This document shows, in pieces, positions 45,032 to 57,839 of a stretch of 64,000 nucleotides of DNA. A program made the translations under genes and the position numbers. The notes under the pieces were generated by a model. That model saw nothing but the letters and a program-made list of their open reading frames with translations. It was not told the DNA's origin and ran no database searches. Within the stretch, counting starts at the first letter, position 1. Every line of letters begins with the position of its first letter. Source of the stretch: Takakia lepidozioides (lineage: Eukaryota; Streptophyta; Takakiopsida; Takakiales; Takakiaceae); the NCBI GenBank assembly GCA_030704615.1, contig CM060732.1, positions 66,817,053-66,881,052 on the forward strand, written 5' to 3'.

Positions 45032-47577
45032 TCAGATGTCGGATAGCTGCTGCTGAAGGAAGGTAAGAAGCACTTCATTAAATTTGGCAAATTGCTCTTC
45101 ATGTATGAAATGACCACCATCAAGGAGCACAATGTCCTTCAGATTGGGCACGAAATTCTTGAAGCCTGGACCTTCCATATCCTCCTTGACACCTGGAAAT
45201 TGCAACACCACGTCCTCATTACCGGCGATAAACAAGGTCTTTGTTTGCGAATTTGACCATGGAGCCTTCAGCTCCCAATTCCTGCACAATTTGACAACCC
45301 CACTAAGTCAGTTTCCTTCCCGCTCTACTTTCAAGACGTCCAATACCACGCCTTTCAACAACTTTCCATTCTCGTGCTGGGTTGTCTTTATTCTGGGTGC
45401 GATCGCTTATTTCAGCTAAGTATCGTACATTCGTGAATTCTGATAAACACTAAGCAACAGTCAGAATGAAATAAATGAGAACCATCTCAAGTCGGCTTTT
45501 CATCAGTGGTACATTTGTGTGTACTCTATCACCACTGTATGTCAGATTCTTTCTCCCCCTACATAAAGCTCAATCACCTAGTAGGACAGCCGTGTCTGCC
45601 TTCTCTCACCATCAATCTGCAGACAGTGTGATGACGACCTCTCCCATAAGCTCTGTCCCATAGCTCTATGAGCTTCTGCTGGACATTATCTCAAAAGAGG
45701 TAACACAATCGAATACTGAATGCCGCCCAAGTTCAGCTTAGACAACCAAAAATGCACCAAACTGGATAGGAAACACAATGAAACACAACCCAACTGTCTC
45801 AAACCAAATGAATGTGCTACTGGGGAAGAATGAAGACATCTCAGAAGACATGGAGAAACAAGGCCCAACTTCATTGACATTCATGGCAGGAGCCATTGCC
45901 TTATCGTCAATTTAAACTCATGGCCACTGGTTCATGAAACTCCCAACTTTAATCAGACTAGTTTGTAAAAGGTACTCAGATGTGTTACATCCTTTGAGGA
46001 TGGGAGCTCTGATAGAGGAAAAACTCAGGGAGGGAGATTATGCCAGTGAATTTTCAGGGTGAGCAGAATGCGTCAGTGCATCTTACAGCTCCTCACAATA
46101 ACAGGGCAAAAAAATAAACGGGGAAGAGGTGCACCTGTCAGCATTACGATAGTAATTGAGAGGACCACTGAAGCCAGACTTTTCATAGTTCTCAGTATAG
46201 TACTGGAGGTCTTCTTCAGTGAACCAAGGAGGCAGGTTCTTGTCGACAGGCAACGCACTAGAAGGTTCTATTTCCTCTGGTGCAATCAGGTTCTCCCTGA
46301 GCTTGATACTTGGAATAACCGATTTAAGGACTGTCTTGGTTCCTACACTTGCATACTCCCGTTCTGCTTTTCCAGGTTCCTGCAACAAAATTGACACCAA
46401 GAAACAGGCGATTAGAAGTAAATAGGAGTCCCCATTTATAAACACGTCTCTGTCCATGTGTGTATCCTGGACCATGAGTGTCAATGTAGAATCGCAGCTA
46501 CATACAAAGGCTGAAGATGAGCAGGACCGCGAGGGGCCATGAGGGTACTGGGACCTGGAATCCGCACCATGAACGTTACTATAGAGTCGACTGGAGGCAC
46601 CGATAAAAGATATCACTCATGTGGACTATGGGAAAATTACAGCTGCAGGGATTACCCTACTGCCTGAGTTATGTTCTCTCAGACCCCAAGTATAAAGCTT
46701 CAGCACAAAAAGTTTCGTCTGCACGTCAAGGGATTTAGTAGTGAGGGCCAATGAAATCCCTTAGCAATACATTTGCTCCCGTAGAAACATGTGAGCAAAG
46801 AACATTATGGTCAGCTCTTAAGCAAGCATCTGGATGTGGCCGAAACGAGTAGATCACTGACTGACCTGGAACCAGTTCAAATAGAACCCTTCCCCAAATA
46901 CTGGAATTGCCTCTTTGAGACCGCTGCCACCTGCCAAACGTGGACGAAAGGGAACGCTGACTGCTACATATGCTCTAACCCGATCAGGCCGTAGCAAGCA
47001 GAGATCCCATGCAATAATAGCCCCCCAGTCATAAGCCACCACAAAAACCTGCAGTGGAAAATAGTACCAGAGTCATGAAAGTGCAGAATGTGGTACCTAC
47101 AAAATAGACAAAAATATTGATCGACATATGAAGAGTCCTCGTGCCATTAATAACCCCCCGCAAAATCTCCTGATCATGCGAACAACAGTAGCTGAATATC
47201 TATCCCAGGACATGCTAACAAACATTTATGCTACGATCCCAAACTGGGAGGATGGTAAGACAAGAGGAGGAAGACAAATGACAAAGAAGGAGGAGCTAGT
47301 AGGCTACGGGGGAGAAGGAGATGCAGATACATGGTGCAGTAGTATAAGCAAATGGATGAACAAGAAGCCAGGCAGCTTCAAGATCGCATCCATACCATAA
47401 CATTTGGTGCAGAATCCATGGATTTATAGTACCTGTTTCAGCAAGCCAATGAGATCTCCTATCAATGGCTGTGGGAGCATCTGTCTGGCCATAACCACGC
47501 AAGTCAGGCGCTACAACATGGAAGCCAGCTTCAAATAGGAATTTGGTGACGCCATGACTACCACAACTCCGAGGCTT
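45032..47577 (-). pseudogene. Truncated duplicate of the epoxide hydrolase gene
   Basis: Colinear with 10489-13035. Exon 5 (45281-45032), exon 4 (46379-46135) and exon 3 (47048-46866) are open with conserved GT-AG sites and only frame-preserving indels. The His before the catalytic Asp is changed (VAYDWGA for VAHDWGA), while GGHFIHEE and NEDV are kept. Exon 2 (47577-47433) has at least three deletions that break the frame, and it ends within the region coding WRHQ. The HGFP oxyanion motif and exon 1 are missing. The break at 47577 joins straight into PPR sequence. Homology of the copy starts near 44917, matching 10370. Confidence 0.85.
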
Positions 47578-47681
47578 GCACACCCATTGCAAACATGTGA
47601 TGTGGTTGGGTTCACCCTTTTGCGCAGCATTTGCTCATATCGCCAAAGCATTCCTACCACACCCATGCATGGTAAATCCTG
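47578..47681 (-). pseudogene. PPR fragment fused to the hydrolase pseudogene
   Basis: GCTTGCACACCCATTGCAAA, then ATGTGATGTGGTTGGG, then TGCATGGTAAATCCTG matches the PPR pseudogene at about 51272-51385. It is interrupted at 47681 by the MITE and resumes at 48419. Confidence 0.7.
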
Positions 47682-48418
47682 GGCAGTTGCAGGGTTGAGT
47701 GGACCAAAAATGGCAAATCCTGCTCCATGAAAGTCCTTGACAAAAATAAAAATAAAAATTGAGGATACTATCCAAAATATTTTTTTTATGATAGATAATG
47801 GTATACTGAACATATTTAATAAAGAGTCCTACCCAAAATATTAAAGATATAATTCATTAAACATTTATTTAGAGAAATGATGAAAAACTAAAAATTGGAG
47901 TTTACAAAAACAATTCAATATCCCACCGAGCCATTGAAGATTATAGGTTTTTATACTTCTAAAAAAAAAATGACACCCAAAATCTAGAAAACAAGATGAG
48001 CTATGGACTTTTCAAAAAACGTCTATTATATATATATATTAGTCAATATGAGTCAAATGACAAATGATTTTGCCACTTCAAATCCATACCTATAATGTGG
48101 ACCAAAATGGCCACCTTATGTCCAAATTTCCATGGAATTCACCAATGGCACGTATGAGAACTTGAGTCCATTGTAACTCCATTCACTACTGTAACAGTCC
48201 ACAATGACGGTGTTCAAAAGTCCATAGCAGAGTCATTTCTTATCGGATTCATGATTGGAGAGTTGCTATGGGTGCGTATTGAAGCTAGGAATCCAATGAA
48301 ATATATATTTGCTGATTTTAATAGTTAATTCAAATTCAATTGATGACACCATCAATTGCAGTAATCTAAAATTGTGCCGGTAACGTCCATTTTGGTCCAG
48401 TCAACCCTGCATTCACCC
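47682..48418. mobile_element. MITE, 737 bp
   Basis: Terminal inverted repeats share TGCAGGGTTGA(G/C)TGGACC followed by AAAA-TGG at both ends. TCCTG flanks both sides (47677-47681 and 48419-48423). The uninterrupted sequence at 51377-51390 (AATCCTGCCAACAT) shows the empty site. The interior is AT-rich with no frame. Same family as 40857-41192. Confidence 0.8.
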
Positions 48419-51400
48419 TCCTGCCAACATTATATTCCACGTGATCAAAGATCGCTGAGGCATTCTGTAGAAATCTTGGCGAGCATCCATAATGCTCCCA
48501 CACTTAATATACATGTTGACAAGGGTGTTGAGTAGAAAAAATATTTGGCATGAATCCACTTTGGATAATGTGAGTGTGCACCTGACCCCAGCTTCCAGAC
48601 CTAGAGCCTTTGTTAGTCTACTTGCCTCACAAAGCATCTTCACATGCCATGCAGAAGAGGCATTGTGGACTCCCTCTCTTGATCCTCTTTCAGAAGCTGC
48701 AGTCATGGTTGAGGTGCCTGATTTTATCAACTGTGCCACTGCAGCTGCTGCCCTTAGTTGACCATCTACCCATTTAGGTTTCTTGTAGCTATTGATCCAC
48801 ATGGAATCTCAGGTAATCTGGAGCTTGAAGTCTGGCCCTCTTGGATGAATCTGGACCCATACTCTATCCCTTCTCCTTCAGCTACCCATGCATCTGCACA
48901 AATCATGCATTCATCTTTGCCCTTGCTGCTAGCAGCTGACAATGACAACATACGAAACACCCAATCAAACTAGTTCTTATGCTGAATTGCGTCTGCTGTT
49001 CTCTGTCATCTAACAGGCATTCAATTTTTTGCCTCGGTTGTCCCTCCATTCACTGGGGTCAACAAAGTATTCATTCCACACCTTCTCCTCATCTCTGTTA
49101 TCTGTTTTGGATACTTTCTTGCTGCCACATCGGCAGTTACTTGTCATAGTCATTCCAAACCGCCACAGATCCACCCAACGAGCTAACTTACAGAATTCAA
49201 TATGCATCTCAGGGCCGAGTCTGATGAGAGGGCAAAACAGGCTGAAATAGGTCAAAGAAGAAGGTGCCCTCACCACATTGTCCTTGACAATTCAATATGC
49301 ATCTCAGGGCCGAGTCTGATAAGAGGGAAAAACAGGCTGAATTAGGTCGAAGAAGAAGGTGCCCTCACCACATTTTCCAAGGCCTCCATACCACGCCCCT
49401 GTTGTGCACACCCTGCAAGCATCATGTTCCACGTGATGAAAGATCGTTGAGGCATTCTATTGAACACTTGGTGAGCATCCATGATGCTCCCGCATATAAC
49501 ATACATGTTGACAAGGGTGTTGAGTAGAAAAATATTTGGCGTACACTTTGGATAATGTGAGTGTGCACCTGCTTTCCAGCTTCAAGGCCTTTTCATCTTG
49601 ATGCACTTATGCAAGAGACACACATACGTATCTGAATCTGCTGAAATGCCTCCTTGATTTAAAGTCAGTAGAGCATTTTTCAGTCTGCCTGCCTCACAAA
49701 GCATCTTCACACATGCCCATAAGTGCTAGAAGAGGCATTGTGGACTCCCTCTCTTGATCCTCTTCCAGAAGCTGTGGTCATGGTTGAGGTGCTTAATTTT
49801 ATTAACTGTGCCCACTGCAGCAGCTACCTTTGGCGATGCAACCATGCACTTCTTTGTATCTGGTAATCTGACAGGCATTCACCTTGGTACAATTCCAGCT
49901 CTGAAGATGTCGCCATGCACCTCTTTCCCCTTTTCCAAAGCTGCCTAGGCAGTGTTCAGATTGACATTTGGCACAATTCCAGTTTTGATGATATCCCCAT
50001 GCACCTCTTGCCCTTCTCCAGGGCTGCCAGGCTTGCACAAGCATTACAAATGCACACACACATGATGTGCTTCCCCCATCATTTGCTCATAAGTCTCCAA
50101 AGCCTCTATCCCACGTCCCTGCCGTGCATACCCTGCAAGCATCGCACTCCACGACACCACATCTCGTTCAGCCATAGTGTCGAACACTCCCTTTGCATCC
50201 TAGATGCACCCACATTTTGCAAGCATGTTCACTACGGTTTAGTTCAGAATGACATCTGGTACAATTCCAGCTCTGAAGATGTCGCCATGCACCTCTTTCC
50301 CATTTTCCAAAGCTGCCAGGGCAGTGTTCAGATTGACATTGGGCACAATTCCAGCTTTGATGATATCCCCATGCACCTCTTGCCCTTCTCCAGGGCTGCC
50401 AGGCTTGCACAAGCAGTACAAATGCACACACACATGATATGCTTCCCCCATCATTTGCTCATAAGTCTCCAAAGCCTCCATCCCACGTCCCTGCCATGCA
50501 TACCCTGCAAGCATCACACTCCACGACACCACATCTCGCTCAGCCATAGTGTCGAACGTTCCCTTTGCATCCTAGATGCACCCACATTTTGCAAATATGT
50601 CCACCAGGGTATTGTTCAGAATGACATCTGGTACAATTCCAGCTCTAAAGATGTCGCCATGGACCTCTTTCCCCTTTTCCAAAGCTGCCAAGGCAGTGTT
50701 CATAATGACATTTGGTACAATTCCAGCTTTGATGATATCACCATGCACCTCTTTGCCCTTGTCCAGGGCTCGATGCACCCACATTTTGCATACATGTCCC
50801 CCAGGGTATGGTTCAAAATGACATTTGGTACAATTCCAGCTCTGAAGATGTCGCCATGGACCTCTTTCCCCTTTTCCAGAGCTGCCAGGGCAGTGTTCAG
50901 AATTACATTTGGTACAATTCCAGCTTTGATGATATCCCCATGCACCTCTTTGCCCTTGTCAAGGGCTGCCAGGCTTGCACAAGCATTGCAAATGCATACA
51001 AACATGATGTGGCCGGGCTTCACCCCTTCCCCCATCATTTGATCATAGGTCTCCAAAGCCTCCATCCCACGTCCATGTTGTGCATACCATGCCCGCATCA
51101 CACTCCATGACATCGCATCTCGTTCAGCCATAGTGTCGAAACTCCATTTGCATCCTCAATGCATCTACATTTGGCATACATGTCCAGGTTAGGGCAGTGT
51201 TCAGAGTGACATCTGGTGCAATTCTAGCTTTGACAGACGTCACCATGGACCTCTTTCCCCTTTTCCAGGCTTGCACACGCATTGCAAACACAAACAAATG
51301 TGATGTGGTTGGGCTTTACCCCTTCGCGCATCATTACCTCACAGGTCTGCAAAGCATTCGTACCACGCCCATGCTTGGTAATCCTGCCAACATTATATTC

Positions 51401-52147
51401 CACGTGATCAAAGATCGTTGAGGCATTCCGTGTTGAACACTTGGTGATCATCCATGATGCTCCCCTTAACATACATGTTCACAAGAGTGTTGAGTAGAAA
51501 GACGTTCGGAATCCACTTTGGACAATGTGAGTGTGCACCTGCTTTCCAGCTTCCAGACCTTTCTTGATGCACTTATGCAAGAGACACACATACGTATCTA
51601 CATTTGCTGAAATGCCTCCATGGTGTAAAGTCTGTAGAGCCACTTTCAGTCTGCCTACCTCATAAAGCATCTTCACATGCCCATAAGTGCCAGAAAAGGC
51701 ATTGTGGACTCCCTCTCTTGATCCTCTTTCAGAAGTTGTGGTCATGGTTGAGGTGCCTGATTTTATCAACTGTGCTGCTTTCAGCTGACCATCTACCCAT
51801 GGAGGTTTCTTGTAGCTATCCTTCCACAGGGATCCATAGGTAATCTGGAGCTTGAAATCCGACCCTCTTGGATGAATATGGACCCACACTCTATCCTACC
51901 CCTTTAGCTATCACTGCCTCTGCACAAATCATGCATACATCCTTGCCTTGCTGCCAATGCGATCATCGCACTCCACGACACCACATCTCGTTGAGCCACA
52001 ATCGAACACTACCTTCACATCTTCAATGCTCTCGCATTCGGCATATATGTCCACCAGGGCGGTGTTTAGAATGACAAACCCTACAATTCCACCTTTCACG
52101 ATGTCACCATGGACCTTCCATGTCAGTTCCAGGTGGAGGCAGTACAT
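48419..52147 (-). pseudogene. Concatemer of PPR pseudogene pieces
   Basis: At least three N-terminal copies on the minus strand (about 48890-48424, 49850-49380, 51960-51425) encode GTSTMTTTSERGSREGVHN, a leader similar to that of the gene at 7016, and LLNTLVNMY-KCGSI. Between them, 51180-49850 is a tandem array of PPR pieces such as ALEKGKEVHGDIFRAGIVPD, VVSWSVMLAGYAWQGRGMEA and LVDIFAKCGCI. Units are shortened (TALAALEKGKEVHGD), with stops before DAKG-TFDTMAERD. No E or DYW domain is present. The pieces differ from each other, so duplication is followed by decay. Confidence 0.8.
49197..49377. repeat. Tandem duplication of about 90 bp
   Basis: TTCAATATGCATCTCAGGGC, then CGAGTCTGAT(G/A)AGAGGG, then GAAGAAGGTGCCCTCACCAC occurs at 49197 and again at 49291, nearly identical. 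It is recent compared with the surrounding PPR decay. Confidence 0.7.
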
Positions 52148-52479
52148 ATTAAAATATGCAAGCCCCCAATGTCAGATTTTGTTTGCCTATTATTGTGAAA
52201 CACACGTCAGCAAATGTGCCCCTAAGCACGGGTGTAATCAATGCGCAGTGGTTCATGGAGTCGTTGAGTCGACTACATATTCACTTTAATGAATAAATAT
52301 CTTTATTCCATTAATCAAATTCGAAATGTAAATTTCTAGTCACATGTGCAGTAATTAGAACCACTTGTATTTTCAGCTTTTTAAAATTTTATGTATTTAC
52401 ACAATTAATTAAATAGCCGCGATTATTGCTACGACTCCGGAGTCATTGACCCAACTTCTATCCGCCGTCTGAAATACCT
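52148..52479. other. Unassigned sequence
   Basis: AT-rich spacer between the PPR pseudogene and the LINE 3' part. No feature is seen. Confidence 0.3.
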
Positions 52480-55400
52480 CGGTGGGCCTTCATTGTCCGT
52501 TTCGACTCTTTAGTAGTCCCGTGTACTGCCAAGTGGTTCCCGGAGTGGTTGGCGGACACCTGGTTGATTCGGAAAATACACGAATGCTTCTAGTGGAGCG
52601 AAGGATGGGACGAGTTGAGGAAAAGGTGTTGTCTCAAGGTCTCTTGGAATGTAGTTGGATTTTGTTTGATTAAGAAGGGCTAAATTTATTCCAGGCTCTC
52701 CAAATAGAGGACCAAAGAGGAGATCCAATTACCTTGTGATTAAATTCTTGAGTGATCCATCGTGTAGATGGTGCCCAGGCAGTAGATTGAAGGGGGGAGC
52801 TGGTAGAGATGTTATAAGCAGCTTCCACCAGCCACCCTCTGGACCAAGGAAACGAAGGAGCCATTTCCCCAGCAAGGCTTGGATCTGAGTCCCTGGATCC
52901 AAGACTCCCAAACCGCCCTTCTTCTTAGGCTGACAGATCTGATTCCAAGAAATCTGTGGCCACTTGTTTTGCGAGGAAGATTGAGCCCCCCAGATAAAGT
53001 TGTGGATGCATCTTTTAACCTCCTGAACGAATTTGTGGATGCATAATACCATATCCCTGCCTGTAGGATCTGGTTTGCAACAAGGGCTCTTCCCGTGATG
53101 GAAAGAAATTTGGACCCCCAGTAAACCAGGTGGTGTTTTAGCTTGGAGATAGTGGGTTCCATCCTCTGTTCATCAGAAATGTTGTTGCCAAATGTGTGGC
53201 CCAACAGAGTGGTTGTTTCACCATCCTTGAGCCAGACAAGGCCTAGACCCGATCCCCATGTTGGGACAATCCCTTTATTGGACTTAGAAATATCACCTAT
53301 CAACAATGCTTTTGTTTTAGACCAGTTGACACGGAACCCAGAAATGCTGCAGAATTTAAGAAAGGTATCTTAGCTGCCAGCAGGGTTGAAGGATGAGCTT
53401 CCAAAAGCAGAAATGTGTCTGTACAAACATAGAGTCTTTTACTTGGATCTACATCTGGGATTTAGGGTTTTTGAGTCTAAGACCTTTGACAAGAAGATTG
53501 TCATCCAAAAGGTACCCTAGGGCGTCAGCCACGAAAAGGAAGAAGGGGCCAATGGGCACCCTTACCTGACAGATCTCTGCAATTGAAAGGGCTTGGAAAC
53601 ATGGTCGTTGATAATGACCCGACTGGAGGAGTTGAACAACATAATCTTGACCCATTGACAGAAGCCTGGCGGTAGACCCACTCTGTGCAAGATTGCCAGA
53701 AGGAAGTTCTAATCGACTCTGTCGAATGCCTTCTCAAAGTCCAGAAGCCAGAGTGCTATCGCTTGATTGAAATTTTTAGCGTAGATGGATGCTTCCTGGG
53801 CTAAGAGAACGTTGTCTAAGATGTATCTGCCTTGAATGAATCCAGCTTGGCCAGTTCGAATGATGGAAGGGAGCAGGGGTTGGATGCGAAGAGCCAAGGC
53901 TTTAGCTATGATTTTGTAGGACACATTCAGCAATGTGATAGGTCTGTAGTTGCTGATATTTGCTTTGTCTCCTTTTTTGAACAGCAGGGTAATGACCCCT
54001 TGCAACATCTGTTCTGGCATAAGTTTTTTTTTTTTTTTTTTTTTCGTTGGCCATGTTGCAGAAGTTTGCAGACAAATTTGGCCAGAGGGTTTTGAAGAAT
54101 TCCACTGGCATGCCATCGATCCCCGGGGTCTTGTTGTAGCTCATTTGTTTGAAGGCCATTTCTAGTTCTTTCTCAGTGAATTCAGCTTGCAGGGGATCCC
54201 AGTCGGAGGGCTTCACCTTAACCGGAATGGACTGCAAGCATTGTTCGAGAATGGGTATTGAGTTGAGGTCTTGAGGGTCTCTGGTAAAAAGCGAGCTGAA
54301 ATGAGAGAAGGCTTTACTGCAGAGGTCTCTAGGGATGGAGGATTTGGTGCCTATGTTGTCTATGTAGAGTTCAGTGATATTTTGAAGAGCCCTTCTCTGC
54401 TTCATTTTTTGGAAAAAAAATTGTACATTTTCTCTCCTTTAGCTGACCAGTTGATCCCTACCTGCATTTGCATTTTTTGCTCCTGCAGAAGTTGGAACTT
54501 ACCTAGATTCGTACGAGCCTCAAGGTGTCGCGCACCTCACTTCGGTAAGCTCCCCTTCAAGTCATAGTTACTCGCTTTGATGCGCGCGCCTAACTCCCAA
54601 TCTGGGCGCTTGGCCAACTTGGAGCTTCGGCTCCTCACCGGGACATAACGGTCCCCCTGTACTCTTCCAAAAGACCCTCCACCAATTTGGGCCTAGTGGA
54701 AATTCCCTTTGGTAGATGGCAGTCCGGAATAGCTTCCCACTCCTTGGTCGCTTTCCAGCTCGCTCGCTTACTCACTAGTTTTGGTCACTAACGGGCTTGC
54801 ACCGTTCTCGGGGTTACTACTCCTTATATATACTTCTGTGATTGTCCGTGGGGGTTTCACAAACAACCATGCCATTTTATGGGGAACCACCATGAAAACC
54901 CTCGACTCCCGGTGATGAGTCGCGGTGAGTCTTGGCCCACCCACCATGGCCCCATTGGACCGTGATGAGTCCCAAGACTCCCCACGACTCCCACCACAAG
55001 GTCTCTGCCCCATGGTGAGTCCTATGCCACCCCCCACTAAGTCCCGCTAAGCTACCACCACCCCTTGTGGAGCCACCCCCACCGCAACCCGGTGTGTGGG
55101 GCTCCACCTAGTGAGCGCCTCCGCCTCCTTGAGTGCCTTGGGCACTCAAGGGTGCTTCAGCCCCCCGTACCTATCGTTGCCACTGCCCCCACCACAGGGG
55201 CAGCCCCTCCTGTGTCTCGACCCCCTGCCCTCAAGGCAAAGGACCGCGACACAAAGTATGTCTGGAATGTAAGTTCGTCACAAGAGTTGGTTTCAATGGC
55301 TTTTTGACAGATGCCTAGACATTTTTTGAGGGCAAAGATACGTCTCTTTTGGGCAACGGAGATTTCCCTACTAAGATCTTGGCTTGATTTGCTGCAGGCG

Positions 55401-56470
55401 GCGAGCTTAGCTTGGAATTGCAAGATACGGCAGGCTAAGGCTACGGTCCAGTATTGACCCACTCTTTTTCCAAGGAGGCATTGAAGGATTGGTTTTGGAG
55501 GTGAGTCGAGTTTAGCTTGTAAATGCCTCTCCCGTTTTTCTAAGCAAAAGGCAGTACAATAGAGGCTGTGACCACAACATGATCAAATCCTTGTGTAATA
55601 GGTTCCTGGGGCCATAAATAGGCTCCGTTGGACAGGGCAAAGGAAATGCATATTCTATCTAGACGGGCCATTGAAAGGTCATGGAGTCGACGGTTATTGG
55701 ACCAGGTAAAGGCCTTGGGGCTGAGTGGTAGGCTCTATGAGATTATGAGTTTGGGAGAGAAGAAGCCATGTAGCCTCTTCTTCAGCATTTAAATGAAGTG
55801 CTGAACTTCCCAACCGGTCATTGTCACTTTCAATCATGTTGAAGTCTCCCGCGACAATCCATGTGTGAGTAGTGTCTTATTCTGTCATTTGTTCATTGAT
55901 TTTTCCCCAGAGGAAGGTTCTCTCTAGGGTTGAATTAGGCGTGTAGATGTTTACAAACCCCAAAGGTTGTGGATCATTTGGGAGTCTAAGTGAACATAAT
56001 TGAACACGTCTAGGCTCCCAAATCTCTTCTTTTATCAGGTCTTGTTTGAGAGACGGAGCGAGCAAGATGGCCGTCCCTCCCTTTGTTCCTTCAGAGGAGG
56101 GCTTCCAAAGAGCGGAGGAGAGAGGCCAAAGATGGTCTGAGAGGGAAGCTATTTTCAGTTGATTCAATTTATGTTCCTGTAGAAAGACTATAGAATCAGA
56201 TTGTTGTAGAGGTGGCAACCAGGCTCTGAGCTTGGTTTTTTTAATGCTAGAGTGCTCCGAACCTATGCCTCTAATGTTCCACGATGAGAGATTAATCTTC
56301 ATCTGGGTTAGGGGGCAGGCTGAGTGGTTTGACTCAAATGATGGCCTGGAAAGGTGAAAGCAAAATTTTGTCCTTTTGTCCGAGGGTAGTGGGGAGGCAA
56401 TCCAACAATGATGAAGAGGGGCTGCAAATACCGGTTTCTTGAGCTCAATGATCAACACCATGGCTACATA
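52480..56470 (-). mobile_element. L1-type LINE, decayed and interrupted
   Basis: Order on the minus strand: an APE endonuclease (INLSSWNIRGIGSEHSSIKK, SIVFLQEHKLNQLK, GGTAILLAPSL) at about 56461-55880, then WIVAGDFNMIESDNDRLGS, a linker (REISVAQKRRIFALKKCL) to about 55260, and an inserted element at 54493-55253. The linker resumes (VGINWSAKGEKMYNFFF), followed by RT: YNKTPGIDGMPVEFFKTLW, VITLLFKKGDKANISNYRPI, GQAGFIQGRYILDNVLLAQE, LWLLDFEKAFDRVD at about 54200-53710. The RT thumb and downstream segment (ISKLKHHLVYWGSKFLSITG) runs to about 52500. A long A-run replaces part of the RT near 54030. Many frameshifts make it inactive. Confidence 0.85.
54493..55253. mobile_element. Solo-LTR-like insertion, 761 bp
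   Basis: It starts TGGAACTTACC, ends GCGACACA, and is flanked by AAGT on both sides (54489-54492 and 55254-55257). It divides the linker of the LINE. It has a TATA-like CCTTATATATA near 54830 and no coding sequence. Size, TG...CA ends and the duplicated flank suggest a solo LTR. Confidence 0.6.
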
Positions 56471-56514
56471 AATTAAGAGCAGCAGAGCAAATGATGAATA
56501 AATCTAAGCCACCT

Positions 56515-56772
56515 AGGGCACATCAGCTGGTAGCTCATAGCTGTGCACATCAGTTGGTAAGTGCACAGTGTGTCGCCCAAGTGGTTCAAGGTTCAAACCC
56601 GTTGCCCTGCCTGGTGTGTGGATTGTTCATGACCGGTTGATCTGGTGGTGACGTTTCCCACCTGTGTGCCTAATGGCTTATCTGAAAGGGGGTTAATTTT
56701 TTCCCCCTCCTCAAGGGCCTGAATTGTGAGCAGTCGCCCTCAGGTTTCTTATATATATATATATATATAAGG
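56515..56772 (+). mobile_element. tRNA-derived SINE
   Basis: An A-box-like CATCAGTTGGTAAGTG at about 56549-56564 and a B box GGTTCAAACCC at 56590-56600, about 40 bases apart, form an internal RNA polymerase III promoter. The body ends in a (TA)n tail at about 56750-56770. A partial A-box repeat (CATCAGCTGGTAGCTC) lies at 56521. Confidence 0.65.
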
Positions 56773-56824
56773 GTCCCAAATTCTGGTGGGGGCTCCTCCT
56801 AAAGGTAGAAAAAAGAGAAGATTC

Positions 56825-57010
56825 GAGCGGCCAATGGGGAGGGAGGGCACCTCTGTTGGAATGGGTGAAATGTGAGGCCATCTGTAGAGGCTGGCTTAGA
56901 AGTAGGAGGGTGGCCCTTCTTCTAGTTCAAGAGCTTTTCTAAATATTCCCGAGAAGTAGGAGAAGGTGGTGGGGATGAGGCTATGGGCGGCTTCGCAAGT
57001 GACTTGAGAC
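56825..57010 (+). repeat. Dispersed repeat, copy 2
   Basis: Matches 14570-14745 in the same orientation, with an extra TAGTTCAAGAGCTTTTCT segment near 56920. Confidence 0.6.
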
Positions 57011-57839
57011 ACTTTGGTGGGCTCCGCAAGCAGAGCCCTTAAAAACTAAATTTGGAATCGGAACCATCTTCAAATGTAGAGAAATGAGAGAGCCCATTGT
57101 CATTTCAGGCTTGTTTGATGGGCATAGAGGCCCGTTGACTCAATAGGACAAGGAGAAAGGGCGATACTACATTAGCGGCAAGAAGGGCAGCTCGACACTC
57201 AATTTCGGACCCTCCTATTGGTTTAAGGGAGGGTAGTGTATCGCTCAACCCACCACACTAGCGGCTGCTAGCGGCGGAGAGGCGTTGACATGGCTCCGAC
57301 TTGGCGCCTACATGTCCCATTACCGTGAAATATGGATTTCCAGGCTCTGTCCCCTAGAAATCCACAATTTTAGGAAGACATTATGTGGTGACGCGATTCT
57401 ACCGCCATCGCGAAGCTAGTCTCTCAGCCTCCGTCATGCGATGTCAAAGGTTCTAGGAATTGGTTATTTTTAGGATGAAAAGACAAGGTAGTTGCAATTT
57501 TTTTCTCTCTCGGTGGCATGAATTGGGGTACATAATGTGGGTCATTGCCACTTGGTGATATGGACCTATATCATCCAACAATCCCTAGCCTGCAACGTCC
57601 ACATTAGTGCCGTTGGTGTGCCGCTAGTGTGGTAAGGCCCTAAATAACTTTAGAGGAGCCATGATGCAAGACACCACAATGCGTCGGCAATAATTTCTCC
57701 CTTTTTGGGGGGCAAGGGAAACACCAAGGAGCCACCGCCCACAAATCCAGCCCTTAATTGTAGTTAGAGGAGAAAATAACCTCTTTCCTAATAACCTCGC
57801 CATGCCTAGCACAAGGCTGAGGGGGAGAAGATCATACCA
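57011..57839. other. Unassigned sequence
   Basis: No convincing gene. A short minus frame at 57624-57887 has no domain. Confidence 0.3.

Noticed and set aside
45032-47048. A second working epoxide hydrolase
   Set aside because: Exons 3-5 are open, but exon 2 is broken by deletions and truncated, and exon 1 with the start codon is missing.
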